Shown piece by piece: positions 7,359-7,963 of a DNA stretch of 7,963 bases (positions are counted from its first letter, which is position 1; every line of letters begins with the position of its first letter). The stretch spans positions 1-7,963 of the forward strand of contig ONNU01000022.1 in the NCBI GenBank assembly GCA_900319255.1, written 5' to 3'. The DNA is from an uncultured Eubacteriales bacterium. Lineage in GTDB: Bacteria; Bacillota; Clostridia; Oscillospirales; Acutalibacteraceae. Made by a program: the position numbers and the translations under genes. The notes under the pieces were generated by a model. It ran no database searches. It saw only the letters and a program-made list of their open reading frames with translations, and was not told where the DNA came from.

Positions 7359-7571
7359 TCCTTTAACGAACTCTTATATAATTACACGAATGCCAACGCT
7401 TCTATGGCTGTTTTCTTCTACATCTGCGGGTATCTTGGTATCACTCCGGAAGAGTTTTTCGACACCGATAATGCAAATCCTGAAAAAGCAGCAGAGCCTT
7501 ATGAGGTATCCAAACGCTTGAAATCTGAGCAGTTGAAACACCTGATAGCCATTGCAAAAAGCTTACAATAA
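7359..7571 (+). pseudogene. C-terminal remnant of an XRE-family helix-turn-helix regulator
   Basis: The frame opens after a stop at 7356-7358 and runs to TAA 7569-7571. It encodes NANASMAVFFYICGYLGITPEEFF and then a polar tail ending in KHLIAIAKSLQ. This is the pattern after the recognition helix in small clostridial Cro/CI-type regulators (PSMxxFFxICxYLGITPxEFF). The DNA-binding helix-turn-helix itself, which should precede it by about 40 residues, is not found: the sequence upstream has stops and no recognisable helices, and the only in-frame ATG (7404) lacks a ribosome site and would give 55 residues. It is therefore judged a 5'-truncated fragment. Such regulators are common on integrative elements and prophages, in line with the other signs to the right. 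The family match is read by eye, and I am fairly sure of it. Confidence 0.65.
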
Positions 7572-7591
7572 AACCGAACAGGAAATAAAAT

Positions 7592-7642
7592 AGCAGGAGC
7601 ATCAGCCTTAAATTACGGTCTGATACTCCTGCTTTCTTTTTC
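7592..7642. terminator. Strong intrinsic terminator, possibly bidirectional
   Basis: AGCAGGAGCATCAG (7592-7605) pairs with CTGATACTCCTGCT (7620-7633) over 14 positions with one C-A mismatch, a 14-base loop, and a T-rich tail (TTCTTTTTC). An A-rich run before the stem (AAATAAAAT) gives a T-rich tail on the minus strand too. It sits 20 bases after the regulator remnant's stop and is probably that gene's original terminator. Confidence 0.85.
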
Positions 7643-7667
7643 TGCTATAATATTGATTTTGCTAAAA

Positions 7668-7697
7668 CAGGACTCCCATTTTGCTGTGGAAGTCCTG
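7668..7697. terminator. Hairpin, likely intrinsic terminator for minus-strand transcription
   Basis: CAGGACT-C-CCA (7668-7678) pairs with TGG-A-AGTCCTG (7687-7697), ten pairs with one C-A mismatch and an 8-base loop. On the minus strand the stem is followed by TTTTAGC; on the plus strand only a loose T-rich stretch follows. The placement fits a convergent gene entering from the right. Confidence 0.6.
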
Positions 7698-7723
7698 AAT
7701 TTGTTTGCTTGTTCTCTTTATTT

Positions 7724-7742
7724 GGTCGCAATCCGGTCGCAA
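7724..7742. repeat. Direct repeat GGTCGCAA, two copies at 11-base period
   Basis: GGTCGCAA occurs at 7724-7731 and again at 7735-7742, separated by TCC. Perfect 8-base copies one helical turn apart could be a protein-binding site, for example for a recombinase or accessory factor, but chance is possible. Confidence 0.6.
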
Positions 7743-7770
7743 ATTCTATGCCCTATAGCCTGAAACCCGC

Positions 7771-7791
7771 ATAAATACTGAGATTATTTAT
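7771..7791. repeat. AT-only inverted repeat
   Basis: ATAAATA (7771-7777) and TATTTAT (7785-7791) form a 7-pair stem with a 7-base loop. It is weak because it holds only A-T pairs; no role is assigned. Confidence 0.35.
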
Positions 7792-7888
7792 TCAAACTTT
7801 TCATTGTCGGGAGATTAAAAACGTCAGTTTTATAACCTCTCATAACCTGTTATATCCTATTATTTAAGCCATTCTTGATTTTGTCGTT

Positions 7889-7963
7889 TTACCATAAGTT
7901 CTTATAACTTATTATAAATGCTGTTCTAAATGGCGTAAGTTTTGGCGTAAGTGGCGTAAGTTG
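7889..7963 (-). CDS. Possible C-terminal tail of a recombinase/integrase, cut by the right edge
   Basis: The minus strand is open from the window edge to TAA at 7889-7891 and reads QLTPLTPKLTPFRTAF and then IISYKNLW. LTP-rich tails of this kind occur, to my recollection, at the ends of some clostridial tyrosine recombinases, and the setting (regulator remnant, convergent hairpin terminator, short repeats) fits. With only 24 residues and no catalytic motif in view, identity cannot be shown; the frame could also be non-coding repeat. Confidence 0.28.
   Translation of the reverse strand, partial: QLTPLTPKLTPFRTAFIISYKNLW
7932..7961. repeat. Three direct copies of GGCGTAAGT
   Basis: GGCGTAAGT at 7932-7940, 7944-7952 and 7953-7961 (periods 12 and 9). 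On the minus strand each copy reads ACTTACGCC and encodes the LTP units of the possible protein tail, so the repeat may be coding. Multiples of three in both periods keep that frame. Confidence 0.8.

Larger units (their letters stand above)
7182..7963. other. Gene-poor region to the right of the operon, probable scar or edge of an integrated element
   Basis: No intact gene is visible. The stretch holds a regulator remnant, three hairpins with T-runs, several short direct repeats and an AT-rich segment (about 7790-7920) with repeated TATAACCT/CTTATAACTT-like words. The composition is richer in A+T than the operon. No tRNA or clear attachment site is seen. Confidence 0.5.

Noticed and set aside
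7182..7963. CRISPR array or tRNA-type attachment site
   Set aside because: The repeats are too short and irregular for CRISPR, and no tRNA fold or tRNA 3' end was found.

Overview
The window shows one strand-coherent gene cluster (positions 1-7181, all on +) followed by about 780 bases that look like a decayed mobile-element boundary. Strong purine-rich ribosome sites, moderate G+C, and protein and regulator styles typical of gut and rumen Clostridia suggest a Ruminococcus-like member of the Oscillospiraceae. This placement is inferred from sequence style, not from a search.

The cluster has six genes, closely spaced or overlapping. (1) The 3' part of a circularly permuted ATP-grasp protein, cut by the left window edge. 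(2) A short alpha-E (DUF403-type) protein. (3) A transglutaminase-like cysteine peptidase, which has no usable ATG/GTG/TTG at its true N-terminus and most likely starts on ATC right after the alpha-E stop, in the same frame. (4) A zinc-dependent succinylglutamate desuccinylase/aspartoacylase-like (M14-type) protein with all expected catalytic residues. (5) A tandem paralogue of gene 4 that has lost both zinc histidines and the catalytic glutamate but kept the substrate-binding Arg/Asn-Arg set. (6) An 854-residue protein that joins an apparently P-loop-less KaiC/RecA-like N-terminal region to a PEP-synthase-type ATP-binding domain, without the phosphohistidine and PEP-binding domains.

Genes 1-3 form the known cpATP-grasp / alpha-E / transglutaminase trio. 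Comparative genomics has predicted that this trio makes and trims a peptide-like or amide-linked product, often next to the proteasome-like protein Anbu. Here no Anbu is present in the window, and the partners are two AspA-like proteins and a second ATP-grasp-type protein. A reasonable but unproven model is that two ATP-dependent ligases (genes 1 and 6) form acyl/amide bonds and two hydrolases (genes 3 and 4) cut them, with gene 5 as a non-catalytic partner.

From 7182 to 7963 there is no intact gene. It holds a 7-base tandem repeat just after the last stop, a weak and then a strong intrinsic terminator, the C-terminal remnant of an XRE-family helix-turn-helix regulator (7359-7571), a further hairpin that could terminate minus-strand transcription, short direct repeats, and at the right edge a minus-strand reading frame with LTP repeats that may be the tail of a recombinase. 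This side appears to be the scar or edge of an integrated element.
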